Shown in pieces: positions 33,602 through 42,186 of a stretch of DNA of 64,000 nucleotides (within the stretch, counting starts at the first letter, position 1; the number at the start of each line of letters is the position of its first letter). The translations under genes were made by a program, and so were the position numbers. The DNA is taken from NCBI RefSeq assembly GCF_010634855.1, contig NZ_MWLQ01000003.1:106722-170721 (forward strand), written 5' to 3'. Origin of the DNA: Microbacterium sp. B35-30. Lineage in GTDB: Bacteria; Actinomycetota; Actinomycetes; Actinomycetales; Microbacteriaceae. The notes under the pieces are model-generated. The model was not told the origin of the DNA and searched no databases. It worked only from the letters and a program-made list of their open reading frames with translations.

Positions 33602-33620
33602 ACTTTACCGAATCGATTCG
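33602..33620. promoter_or_regulatory. LacI-family operator in the MFS/LacI intergenic region
   Basis: CGAATCGATTCG (33609-33620) is a perfect 12-bp palindrome with the central CG typical of LacI/GalR operators. On the minus strand it occupies the spacer directly upstream of the -10 TAAAGT (33602-33607) of the MFS gene. The LacI gene is divergent, with a -10-like TACGAT at 33663-33668. Confidence 0.65.
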
Positions 33621-33677
33621 ACCACGCTTCGCACGGGTAGCTCGGCGTGGCTCGCGACGGGCTACGATCATCACGAC

Positions 33678-34745
33678 ATGAGCCGTCAGGACTCCGGCAC
33701 CCGCCGTGCCACGATCTCGGACGTCGCCCGTGAGGCAGGCGTCTCACCGTCGACCGCTTCCGTGGTGTTCAGCGGCAAGACGCCCGTGTCGGATGCGACC
33801 CGGCGCCGCGTGCTCGACGCGGCAGCCGGCCTCGGCTACACCGGTCCGGATCCCCGAGCCGCGTCACTGCGTCGCGGGCGCTCGGGCATCGTCGGCGTGG
33901 TCTTCGAGGAGCATCTGCGCACGGCGTTCCTCGACCCCGTGAAGACGCTGATGATGGACGGCCTCGCCGACGCCGTCACGCCGATCGGCGCCGGGCTCCT
34001 CCTGCTCCGCGACCACGAGCCGACCGGTGTCGGGCCCTCGCTCACGACTGCGCCCCTCGACGCGGCCGTGCTCATCGGCTGCAGCGGGCTGCTGCGCGAG
34101 TCACTCGAGATGGTCAAGGCGCGCGGCATCCCGGTCGTCGTCATCGAGGGCGATGCCGGCGAAGGTGTTCCTCGCATCGGCCTCGACAACCGCGAGGCGC
34201 AGCGCCAGGCGGCCAGTCACCTGCGGGCCCTCGGGCACCGCGAGGTCGCCGTCGTCGCGCTGCCGGTGCGTGCGGGGTGGGAGCGCGGCTGGATCGACGA
34301 CGGCGCGGCGATCGCGGTGGACGTCACGCGCGAGCGGCTCGCCGGTGCTCTGGACGTCTTCCCGGATGCCTCGACCTACGCGGCCGCCGGCAGCTTCATC
34401 GACGAGGGGCACGCGGCCGGCCGCGAGATCTTCGCCGACCCGGAGCGTCGGCCCACCGCCGTCATCGCGCAGAGCGATCTGCTCGCCGCCGGCGTGATCC
34501 GCGCGGCCGAGGAGGCGGGCCTGCGGGTGCCCGAGGATGTGAGCGTCACCGGCTTCGACGGCATCGTCGTCGACGGCCTCGCCCCTTACGAGCTCACGAC
34601 CCTCGTGCAGCCGGCGACCGACAAGGGCCGCGCCGCGGGGGAGGCGGTCGCCGCGATGCTCGAGGGCGCCCCAGCTGCCTCGATCCGCTTCACCTGCACG
34701 TTCCGCGAGGGCAACACCACGGGTCCGGTCGCTCCCGGGCGCTGA
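33678..34745 (+). CDS. LacI family transcriptional regulator
   Basis: A 355-residue regulator. The N-terminal helix-turn-helix (about 11-36: ATISDVAREAGVSPSTASVV) and hinge are followed by a periplasmic-binding-protein-like effector domain (about 65-345), including IPVVVIEGD, IGLDNREAQRQAASHLRALGHR and VTGFDGI. It should repress the divergent MFS gene and itself until a sugar-like ligand binds. The ATG at 33678 is 9 nt after TACGAT, with no Shine-Dalgarno, consistent with a very short or absent leader. Confidence 0.92.
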   Translation: MSRQDSGTRRATISDVAREAGVSPSTASVVFSGKTPVSDATRRRVLDAAAGLGYTGPDPRAASLRRGRSGIVGVVFEEHLRTAFLDPVKTLMMDGLADAVTPIGAGLLLLRDHEPTGVGPSLTTAPLDAAVLIGCSGLLRESLEMVKARGIPVVVIEGDAGEGVPRIGLDNREAQRQAASHLRALGHREVAVVALPVRAGWERGWIDDGAAIAVDVTRERLAGALDVFPDASTYAAAGSFIDEGHAAGREIFADPERRPTAVIAQSDLLAAGVIRAAEEAGLRVPEDVSVTGFDGIVVDGLAPYELTTLVQPATDKGRAAGEAVAAMLEGAPAASIRFTCTFREGNTTGPVAPGR

Positions 34746-34775
34746 CCCGCCGTAAGGGAGCCGCGACGCCCCGAT

Positions 34776-34813
34776 CGGTCGTTGAGCGAGCGAGGGACGA
34801 GCGAGACGAAACG
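34776..34813. repeat. Dispersed repeat family, copy 2
   Basis: A single unit GGTCGTTGAGCGAGCGAG followed by GACGAGCGAGACGAAACG lies between the LacI gene and the convergent membrane protein gene. Confidence 0.85.
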
Positions 34814-34865
34814 CCCTTCACCCGGCGCAGCAGCGAGGCGGGGCGCGATCGGCGTGGCTGGAGGC

Positions 34866-36713
34866 CTAGGAGCGCTGAGGGCCGAGCCGCAGCGTCGACG
34901 ACCCGAAGTCGGCGATCGTGTAGCGGCCGCAGGAGATGAGTTCGGCATCCTGGATCGAGGCGCCGCCGGGCAGCTCGAAGGGCGGGGACTGCGCGTCGGT
35001 CACCAGGAACGACACCTCCCCGACGGCGAAGTCGTCGCGGTTCACGAGCCAGGCGTAGCCGCGTAGCCGGTGGTCGACCTGCACCAGCGCACGCGGGTCG
35101 GCGAGGTGGGTCTTGGGGAGGCGGATCGTCCAGAACTGGCCGGCGCCCGTGCGCCCCGACTGCTCGGTCCAGTCCACGACGCACGCCAGGTCGGTGTCGG
35201 GTGCGTGCGCGGCGGCGGAGATGCGTGGCACTCCGATGCCGACGGCGGCCACGAGTGCGACCGCCGCGGCGCCGGCAGCCAGCACAGCTCCCCATCCGCC
35301 CGCACGACGGGCTCGGGTCGGCTCCGGTGTCGTCGACGACGCGACAGCATCCGGTGCGGGGCGCCACAGGAGCTCCGGCAGCACGACGAGCCCGAGGAGC
35401 GGCGCGAACACCACGGGCTGCAGATAGCGCGCCGCGTGGGTGCCGAGCGCGATGGCCCCCACCACGACGAGCAGCGGCACGACCCAGCCGCACGCCGCCA
35501 CGAAGGCGGCGCCCACCGCACGCCGCTCGCCGTCGGTGGGTCGAGCGGAGCCTCCGGCGGCATCGGCTCCATCGCGCCGTCGCGCGAGCAGGATGGTTGC
35601 GGCGACGCTCCAGCTCCACAGCACCACGACGGCGACGACGGATGCCGCCCCCCACGTCGCGCTCCACCGTTCCGCGAGCAGCGCCCCGTAGTACTGGAGT
35701 GACGCGAGCCACTGCGCCGGATCGATGTAGCCGGCGCCGGTGTTCGCGATGAGCTGCGTCTGTCCGAGCACGAGGTCCAGCGGCATCCGTCCGACGTACC
35801 CGACGAGGGAGCCGGCGATGAGGGCACCGGCCAGCCACAGCGCCACACGCTCCCGCACGGCGACGACGCCGAGCACGAGCGCCACCGGCACCGTCACCCA
35901 CGCCGCGAACAGCGGGTTGGTGAGCACGGATGCCGCAGCCACCGCCGCGATGCCCCCCACCGCTGCCCACGGCACTCGCCTCGACGTTCGGGGGTCGCGC
36001 GGCGTGGCTTCGGCCGCGGGGTTGCCGCGTGTCGTGACACCCGAAGCGGGGTCGGCGGCGGTGTGCGAGGTTCGGGGGTCGCGCTGCGTGGCTTCGGCCG
36101 TGGCGCTACCGCGTGTCGTGACACCCGAAGCCCGCGGTGCGCACGCGGACGTGCCGCGGTCGAGGGCGCGCCGGACGAGGCCGATCGCCAGCACCGCACC
36201 GATCACGGTCGCGCTGTAGTACGTCGTGGTCGTGAGGAGAGAGGCGAGCTCGAGCGCATCGCGCGACGGCGACGACTCCGACGCGGCGAAGAGGGCGAAG
36301 CCGCCGAGCCCGGTGAGGGCGCCGGCGATCGGCGCGCGTGCTCGGGCGACCGAGCCGGCCGCGACGCGCAGCGCGCCGTAGAGCGCCACCACGTTGACGA
36401 CGCCGGCGAGGGCGAGCGTGCCGTTCGTGCCGAGCCCGAGCAGCGACAGCAGCCGGAGCATCGCGATCTCGGGTAGGAACAGCACCGACGACATGGCCCA
36501 GTCCTGCGGCTGCACGGCGGCGAGCGAGTGGATCACCAGCGTGGTGACGAGCGAGTCGGCGTCGCGGAACAGCAGTTCCGAGCGAGCGGATGCCGCCACC
36601 ACAGCCACCACCGCGATGGCGACCGCGACCGCCACCGCGACGCCGAGCAGCTCGCGCGCCCAGCCAGGCAGCCCGCGCACTTCCCGCGCATCGGGCACGG
36701 TGTTGTCGGCCAC
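34866..36713 (-). CDS. Polytopic membrane protein with duplicated hydrophilic loop
   Basis: A 615-residue protein starting at GTG 36711-36713 (GTGAGGCG upstream). About 11-12 transmembrane helices span residues 15-510, and a soluble C-terminal domain of about 110 residues follows (CVVDWTEQSGRTGAGQFWTIRLPKT, DHRLRGYAWLVNRDDF). The layout resembles uncharacterised integral membrane glycosyltransferase-like proteins, but no catalytic motif is certain. In the middle (about residues 193-245) a 28-residue hydrophilic loop with RASGVTTRG...AEAT.RDPRTS is duplicated. It is convergent with lacI and divergent from mrpA. Confidence 0.75.
   Translation of the reverse strand: MADNTVPDAREVRGLPGWARELLGVAVAVAVAIAVVAVVAASARSELLFRDADSLVTTLVIHSLAAVQPQDWAMSSVLFLPEIAMLRLLSLLGLGTNGTLALAGVVNVVALYGALRVAAGSVARARAPIAGALTGLGGFALFAASESSPSRDALELASLLTTTTYYSATVIGAVLAIGLVRRALDRGTSACAPRASGVTTRGSATAEATQRDPRTSHTAADPASGVTTRGNPAAEATPRDPRTSRRVPWAAVGGIAAVAAASVLTNPLFAAWVTVPVALVLGVVAVRERVALWLAGALIAGSLVGYVGRMPLDLVLGQTQLIANTGAGYIDPAQWLASLQYYGALLAERWSATWGAASVVAVVVLWSWSVAATILLARRRDGADAAGGSARPTDGERRAVGAAFVAACGWVVPLLVVVGAIALGTHAARYLQPVVFAPLLGLVVLPELLWRPAPDAVASSTTPEPTRARRAGGWGAVLAAGAAAVALVAAVGIGVPRISAAAHAPDTDLACVVDWTEQSGRTGAGQFWTIRLPKTHLADPRALVQVDHRLRGYAWLVNRDDFAVGEVSFLVTDAQSPPFELPGGASIQDAELISCGRYTIADFGSSTLRLGPQRS
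35985..36134. repeat. Intragenic tandem duplication with internal palindrome
   Basis: Two copies of about 66 nt (near 35985-36050 and 36068-36133) begin TTCGGGGGTCGCG and end GTGTCGTGACACCCGAAGC, about 83 nt apart. They differ at a few bases. Each ends with the palindrome GTGTCGTGACAC. The repeat stays in frame within the membrane protein. Confidence 0.8.
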
Positions 36714-36756
36714 CGCCTCACTCTGCCACGCGGGTCGACCGCAGACCGAGCGGCGC

Positions 36757-36952
36757 GGCATCCCTCCCCGTCCTCAACTGAGGAATGGAGCCGAGGTGAG
36801 GAGCAACGCGCCGGACGACCCCCCTCATCTCGGCCCATCTCCTCAAACGAGGACGGCATCCCTCCCCGTCCTCGACTGAGGAATGGAGCCGAGGTGAGGA
36901 GCAACGCGCCGGACGACGGCCCTCATCTCGGCGAATCTCCTCAAACGAGGAT
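36757..36952. repeat. Two tandem copies of a 98-bp unit with internal palindromes
   Basis: The units at 36757-36854 and 36855-36952 are nearly identical. Each contains the inverted repeat TCCTCAACTGAGGA (TCCTCGACTGAGGA in copy 2) and a CTCATCTCGG...TCTCCTCAAACGAGGA segment. The difference at the centre of the palindrome keeps both arms intact. Confidence 0.85.
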
Positions 36953-37001
36953 GCAGCGGCACGCCGACGTGCCGCACGCGCGACGGATGTATGCCGCGGC
37001 G

Positions 37002-37030
37002 GTCAAGCCCCGGAATGCGCCGGGTAGGAT
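37002..37030 (+). promoter_or_regulatory. Candidate promoter of the mrp operon
   Basis: A -10-like TAGGAT at 37025-37030 is preceded by a weak -35 GTCAAG at 37002-37007 (17-nt spacer). The leader would be about 73 nt. Confidence 0.35.
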
Positions 37031-37109
37031 GGTTCCGACACCCCGATCGCCTGGGCTTTGTGCTGTCCACCTTCGACAGACGCAGGCCGACGACCACGAG
37101 GAGGCCTGA

Positions 37110-40046
37110 ATGCTCCTCATGCTCGGCGCGTTCGCGGTCGTCCCGATCCTGCTGCCCTGGCTCGTGGCCCGCATCGGCGCTCGAGCGTTCTACGTCGCCG
37201 CGGTCCTTCCGATCGCAGGCTTCGTGCATGCAGCCGTACTCACGCCGCGCATCGTCGCGGGGGACATTCCGTTCGAGACATACGCCTGGATCCCGCCGCT
37301 CGGCATCGACCTGTCGATGCGCATGGACACGCTCTCGTGGCTCATGACGCTGGTGGTCACCGGCGTCGGGGCGCTCGTGATGATCTACTGCCGCTGGTAC
37401 TTCCGCGGCAAGACCGAGAACCTCGGCCAGTTCGCCGCGGTGCTCCTCGCCTTCGCCGGCGCGATGTACGGGCTCGTCCTCACCGACGACCTCGTCGTGC
37501 TCGTGATGTTCTGGGAGGTCACCAGCGTGCTGTCGTACCTGCTCATCGGGTACTACAACAAGCGCGCGGCGAGCCGTCGTGCGGCGCTGCAGGCGCTCCT
37601 CGTCACCACGCTCGGCGGACTCGTCATGCTGATCGGCGTGGTGCTGCTCGTGGTCGATGCGGGCACATCGAGCATCTCGACGATCCTGGCCGAGGCGCCC
37701 ACCGGTCCGGTCGTCGACGCCGCTCTCGTGCTGATCCTCGTCGGCGCCTTGAGTAAGTCGGCGATCTTCCCGTTCCATTTCTGGCTGCCCGGCGCCATGG
37801 CCGCGCCGACACCGGTGAGCGCCTACCTGCACGCGGCCGCCATGGTGAAGGCGGGCATCTACCTCATCGCCCGCCTCGCCCCGGTCTTCGCGATCGCCCC
37901 CACCTGGCGACCGATCGTGGTGGGGCTCGGCGTCTTCACGATGCTGCTCGGCGGCTTCCAGGCACTCCGCGAGACCGACCTCAAGCGCGTGCTCGCGTTC
38001 GGCACGGTGAGTCAGCTCGGCATGCTGACCGTGGTGCTCGGGTACGGGACCAGGGATGCCGCCCTCGCAGGTCTGGCGCTCCTGCTCAGTCATGCGCTCT
38101 TCAAGTCGGCGCTGTTCCTCGTGGTCGGCGTCATCGACCGCCAGCTCTCCACCCGCGACCTGACCGAGCTGTCGGGTGTCGGACGCCAGGCGCCGGTGCT
38201 CACCACGTTCTCGATCATCGCCGTCGCCTCGATGGTCGGCATCATCCCGACCATCGGGTTCGTCGCCAAGGAGGGTGCGCTTGCGGCGCTCCTGCACGAG
38301 GCGCTCGGCGGCGCGGTGTGGGGCATCGTGGCTCTCGTCGGCATCGCGCTGGGCTCGGTGCTCACCGCGGGGTACGGCATCCGTTTCGTGTGGGGCGCGT
38401 TCGCGAACAAGCGCAAGCCGGACGGCGACCGTATGCCCGATACGGAATGGCCCGACCCGCCCATCGGGTTCCTCGTGGCGCCGATCGTGCTGGCCGGCCT
38501 CACTGCAGTCGCCGGTGTCGCGGCCCCGTGGCTCGACAAGGTCTTCACCCCGTACGCCGATCAGGCCCCCGCCGCGACCGCCGGCGTGACCGCTCCCGAG
38601 CACCCCGCGCATCTGCTCGTCTGGCACGGCTTCGAGGCGGCGCTGTGGATCTCGCTGGCCTCCATCGCGCTGGGGGTGCTCGTCTTCTGGGCGACCCGCG
38701 GCTGGCGTCCCGTCAAGCGGCTGCTGCCCTTCACCGCCGCCGAGGCCTACAACGGCGCGCTCCGCGGGATCGCGCGCCTCTCGGTCCTGACGACCAGCCT
38801 CACCCAGCGTGGTTCGCTGCCCGTGTACGTCGGCACGATCTTCGTCGTCTTCGTCGCGGCCGAGGGCACGGCGCTGATCGCGAGCAACGAGTGGCGCGCA
38901 CAGCTCGACGCCTTCCATACGCCGACGCAGCTGTTCGTCGCACCGCTCATGATCGCCGCCGGACTCATCGCGATCCGGGCCCGCAAGCGCTACACCGGCG
39001 TCGTGCTCGTCTCGGTCACGGGGCTCGGCATGGTGCTCCTCTTCGCGACGAGCGGCGCGCCCGACCTCGCGCTCACGCAGATCCTCGTCGAGACCGTGAC
39101 GCTCGTCGCCTTCGCGCTCGTGCTGCGCCGGATCCCCTCGCGGCTGGGCGAGCACAACGCCTCGGTCTGGCCCGTCGCCCGCGCCGTGCTCGGTGCGGCC
39201 GTCGGCGTCACCATGGCACTCGTCGCGATCGTCGCCACCGGGGCGCGGGTCGAGAAGCCGATCTCGGAGCGCTTCCCCGAGCTGGCCTACGAGCTCGGGC
39301 ACGGGAAGAACGTCGTCAACGTCGCGCTCGTCGACCTGCGCGGCTGGGACACGATGGGCGAGCTGTCGGTGCTGATCCTGGCGGCGACAGGTGTGGCATC
39401 CCTCGTGTTCGTCACCCACCGGGCCGACACGCTGTCGCGGTTCATCCAGCCGCTGCCCTCGGGCGCGACGCGGGCCCGCCGCCCGCTCGTCGAGACGTCG
39501 GACGGCCTCAAGCAGCGGGGCGACGAGCGCGGCAGCGGGCGCATGGCGTGGCTGGTCGGCGGCCAGCGGGTGCGGCCCGAGAACCGCTCGATCATGCTCG
39601 AGGTGATCGTGCGGATCCTGTTCCACACGATCATCATCGTGTCGCTGTACCTGCTCTTCGCCGGCCACAACCTGCCGGGCGGCGGCTTCGCGGGCGGCCT
39701 CGTGGCGGGCATGGCTCTCGTCATGCGGTACGTCGCGGGCGGCCGCTACGAGCTCGGCGCCGCGGCGCCCACCGACGCCGGACGCCTGCTCGGCGCCGGC
39801 ATGACCATCGCGGTCGCCTGCGCGGTGGTGCCGGTGTTCTTCGGGCTGCCGCCGCTGTCGAGCGTCTTCTTCGAGACCACGCTGCCGGTATTGGGCCATG
39901 TCGAGTTCGTGACCTCGACCATCTTCGACGTCGGCGTCTACCTCGTCGTGATCGGTCTGGTGCTCGACGTGCTGCGCAGCCTCGGCGCGGAGGTCGACCG
40001 TCAGGCGCAGGAAGCCCGCGAGCAGCAGGGGGTGAGCGTCTCGTGA
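37110..40046 (+). CDS. mrpA: Mrp/Mnh cation:proton antiporter subunit A with fused MnhB domain
   Basis: A 978-residue polytopic protein. Residues about 1-490 are the proton-channel core homologous to complex I NuoL (MFWEVTSVLSYLLIGYY, FPFHFWLPGAMAAPTPVSAYLHAAAMVKAG, LGGFQALRETDLKRVLAFGTVSQLG). About 490-790 is the MrpA C-terminal extension. About 825-965 is the MnhB domain (ILFHTIIIVSLYLLFAGHNL, GGGFAGGLVAGMALV). The separate mrpB gene is therefore absent because it is fused here. The complex exchanges Na+/H+ (or K+) for alkali and salt tolerance. The ATG follows GAGGAGG at 6 nt. Confidence 0.94.
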   Translation: MLLMLGAFAVVPILLPWLVARIGARAFYVAAVLPIAGFVHAAVLTPRIVAGDIPFETYAWIPPLGIDLSMRMDTLSWLMTLVVTGVGALVMIYCRWYFRGKTENLGQFAAVLLAFAGAMYGLVLTDDLVVLVMFWEVTSVLSYLLIGYYNKRAASRRAALQALLVTTLGGLVMLIGVVLLVVDAGTSSISTILAEAPTGPVVDAALVLILVGALSKSAIFPFHFWLPGAMAAPTPVSAYLHAAAMVKAGIYLIARLAPVFAIAPTWRPIVVGLGVFTMLLGGFQALRETDLKRVLAFGTVSQLGMLTVVLGYGTRDAALAGLALLLSHALFKSALFLVVGVIDRQLSTRDLTELSGVGRQAPVLTTFSIIAVASMVGIIPTIGFVAKEGALAALLHEALGGAVWGIVALVGIALGSVLTAGYGIRFVWGAFANKRKPDGDRMPDTEWPDPPIGFLVAPIVLAGLTAVAGVAAPWLDKVFTPYADQAPAATAGVTAPEHPAHLLVWHGFEAALWISLASIALGVLVFWATRGWRPVKRLLPFTAAEAYNGALRGIARLSVLTTSLTQRGSLPVYVGTIFVVFVAAEGTALIASNEWRAQLDAFHTPTQLFVAPLMIAAGLIAIRARKRYTGVVLVSVTGLGMVLLFATSGAPDLALTQILVETVTLVAFALVLRRIPSRLGEHNASVWPVARAVLGAAVGVTMALVAIVATGARVEKPISERFPELAYELGHGKNVVNVALVDLRGWDTMGELSVLILAATGVASLVFVTHRADTLSRFIQPLPSGATRARRPLVETSDGLKQRGDERGSGRMAWLVGGQRVRPENRSIMLEVIVRILFHTIIIVSLYLLFAGHNLPGGGFAGGLVAGMALVMRYVAGGRYELGAAAPTDAGRLLGAGMTIAVACAVVPVFFGLPPLSSVFFETTLPVLGHVEFVTSTIFDVGVYLVVIGLVLDVLRSLGAEVDRQAQEAREQQGVSVS

Positions 40047-40606
40047 ACGTCTCGCTCATCCTCATCATCGTGATGGCCGTGCTGTTCGCATGCGGCGTGT
40101 ACGCGATGCTCGAACGCAGTCTCACCCGCGTGCTCATCGGTTTCCTGCTGCTCGGCAACGCGGCGAACCTGCTGCTGCTCATCGTGATGGGGGAGCCGGG
40201 TGTCGCGCCGTTCTTCGGCGCGGCATCCGTCGAAGAGATGTCGGACCCGCTGCCGCAGGCCCTCACGCTCACCGCCATCGTCATCACGTTCGCCGTCTCG
40301 GCGTTCCTGCTCGCCCTCATCTACCGCTCGTGGCAGCTCGGCCAGGCCGACACGGTGGTCGACGACGTCGCCGACCTCGAGGTGCGCGAGCGCGGCCCCG
40401 AGGACGAGGACACGATGGATGAGGAGACCGAGATCGAGCACACGGACGACGACGCCACGACCGACTTCGTGGGCACCGACACCGCTCCGATCATCATCCT
40501 CGGCACACGCCACTTCGCCGGGCTCCGCGACGACGCCCCGGTCGACCGCCCCGAGCAGGGCCCTCGCGGTGGCACCGACGAGCGCGAGCGGGGTGATGAC
40601 GCATGA
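40043..40606 (+). CDS. mrpC: Mrp/Mnh antiporter subunit C with acidic C-terminal extension
   Basis: A 187-residue protein. Residues 1-110 have three transmembrane helices and the NuoK-like core (ERSLTRVLIGFLLLGNAANLLLL, DPLPQALTLTAIVITFA). The remaining 75 residues are hydrophilic and strongly acidic (EDEDTMDEETEIEHTDDDA), roughly doubling the normal length of subunit C (about 110-120). The GTG at 40043 overlaps the mrpA stop (GTGA). Confidence 0.92.
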   Translation: MNVSLILIIVMAVLFACGVYAMLERSLTRVLIGFLLLGNAANLLLLIVMGEPGVAPFFGAASVEEMSDPLPQALTLTAIVITFAVSAFLLALIYRSWQLGQADTVVDDVADLEVRERGPEDEDTMDEETEIEHTDDDATTDFVGTDTAPIIILGTRHFAGLRDDAPVDRPEQGPRGGTDERERGDDA

Positions 40607-42186
40607 CGCAGATCGCCCCCGCCCTCGTTCCGCTGCTCGTGACGCTGCCGCTGCTCGGCGCCGCCATCGCCCTCATCGCCGGACGCCACCGCAAGACGCA
40701 GGTCGCCGTCTCGGTGGTGACCCTCACCGCGGTGCTCGTGATCGCGGCGGTCCTGCTGTACGTCGTCGACGCGGGCGACGAGCCGATCGCGGTCTCGGTC
40801 GGCGGCTGGCCCATCCCCTTCGGGATCGTGCTCTACGTCGACCGCCTCTCGGCGCTGCTCGTCGTCGTGTCCAGCATCGTGCTCCTCGCCGTCCTCCTCT
40901 TCTCGGTGGGCCAGGGCGCGGCGGACGGCGACGACGACACCCCGGTCTCGATCTTCCACCCGTCATACCTGATCCTGGGTGCGGGCATCTTCAACGCGTT
41001 CATCGCGGGCGACCTCTTCAACCTCTACGTCGGGTTCGAGATCCTGCTGGTCGCCTCCTATGTGCTGATCACCCTCGGCTCGACCGAGTCCCGCATCCGC
41101 ACCGGCGTCGTGTACATCGTGGTGTCGCTGGTGTCGTCGATCCTGTTCCTCGCGGCGATCGCGATGATCTACGGGGCGCTGGGCACCGTGAACATGGTGC
41201 AGATCTCCGAGCGGATGGGCGAGCTGCCACAGGAGACGCAGCTGATCCTGCACCTCATGCTGCTGCTGGCTTTCAGCATCAAGGCGGCGGTATTCCCGCT
41301 CTCGTTCTGGCTTCCCGACTCGTACCCGACCGCCCCGGCGCCGGTGACCGCCGTGTTCGCGGGCCTGCTGACGAAGGTCGGGGTCTACGCGATCATCCGC
41401 ACCGAGACCGAGCTGTTCCTGTACAACGACGTGAACCAGCTGCTCATGTGGGTGGCGCTCGCGACCATGATCGTCGGCGTGCTCGGAGCCGTCGCGCAGG
41501 CGGAGCTGAAGCGGATCCTCTCGTTCACCCTGGTCAGCCACATCGGCTACATGATCTTCGGGCTCGCGGTCGCGACCCCGGCGGCTATCGGGGCGACGAT
41601 CTACTACATGATCCACCACATCGTGGTGCAGACGACCCTGTTCCTCGCCGTCGGACTCGTCGAGCGCCGCGCCGGCTCGACGTCGATCCTCCGCGTGAAG
41701 GGGCTGATGAAGGCGGCGCCGGTAATCGCCGTGCTCTACTTCATCCCCGCCGTGAACCTGGGCGGGCTGCCGCCGTTCTCCGGCTTCATCGGCAAGTTCG
41801 CGCTCTTCGATGCCGCCGCTCAGGTCGGCACGCCGATCATGATCGTGCTGATGGTGGGCGGCATCGTCACGAGCCTGCTGACGCTCTACGCCCTCATGCG
41901 CGCGTGGAACCTGTCGTTCTGGCGCGAAGAGGACGACTCGGCCGAGACCGAGGCCCGCATCTCGTACCTCGGCTCGGCGCCGGCGGCCGGCGTCGAGACC
42001 GAGCGCCGCGTCATCCCGAAGATCATGACCGCGGCGACGACCGGCATGGTCGCGATCACGGTCGCGCTCACGGTCTTCGCCGGACCGCTCTACGACGTGT
42101 GCACGCGCATCGGCGAGTCGCTGCTGCAGCCGGTGTCGCTCACGCAGCTGCAGGACGACCTGCAGGGTACGGAGAAGACGCCGTGA
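40603..42186 (+). CDS. mrpD: Mrp/Mnh antiporter subunit D
   Basis: A 527-residue, roughly 14-helix protein homologous to complex I NuoM/NuoN. It has the motifs FNLYVGFEILLVASYVLITL, FSIKAAVFPLSFWLPDSYP and AELKRILSFTLVSHIGYMIFG, with conserved lysine and glutamate residues of the proton path. It forms the second antiporter-like module of the complex. The ATG overlaps the mrpC stop (ATGA). Confidence 0.95.
   Translation: MTQIAPALVPLLVTLPLLGAAIALIAGRHRKTQVAVSVVTLTAVLVIAAVLLYVVDAGDEPIAVSVGGWPIPFGIVLYVDRLSALLVVVSSIVLLAVLLFSVGQGAADGDDDTPVSIFHPSYLILGAGIFNAFIAGDLFNLYVGFEILLVASYVLITLGSTESRIRTGVVYIVVSLVSSILFLAAIAMIYGALGTVNMVQISERMGELPQETQLILHLMLLLAFSIKAAVFPLSFWLPDSYPTAPAPVTAVFAGLLTKVGVYAIIRTETELFLYNDVNQLLMWVALATMIVGVLGAVAQAELKRILSFTLVSHIGYMIFGLAVATPAAIGATIYYMIHHIVVQTTLFLAVGLVERRAGSTSILRVKGLMKAAPVIAVLYFIPAVNLGGLPPFSGFIGKFALFDAAAQVGTPIMIVLMVGGIVTSLLTLYALMRAWNLSFWREEDDSAETEARISYLGSAPAAGVETERRVIPKIMTAATTGMVAITVALTVFAGPLYDVCTRIGESLLQPVSLTQLQDDLQGTEKTP

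Larger units (their letters stand above)
36714..37109. other. Divergent intergenic region between the membrane protein gene and mrpA
   Basis: 396 nt without a convincing gene. The left half is a 98-bp tandem duplication (listed separately); the right half carries a possible mrp promoter, and a GAGGAGG Shine-Dalgarno stands 6 nt before the mrpA ATG. Confidence 0.6.

Noticed and set aside
36843..39899. A 1018-codon antisense frame under mrpA
   Set aside because: It is the complement of well-conserved MrpA coding sequence and consists of charged low-complexity residues (repeated HDE/RDD).
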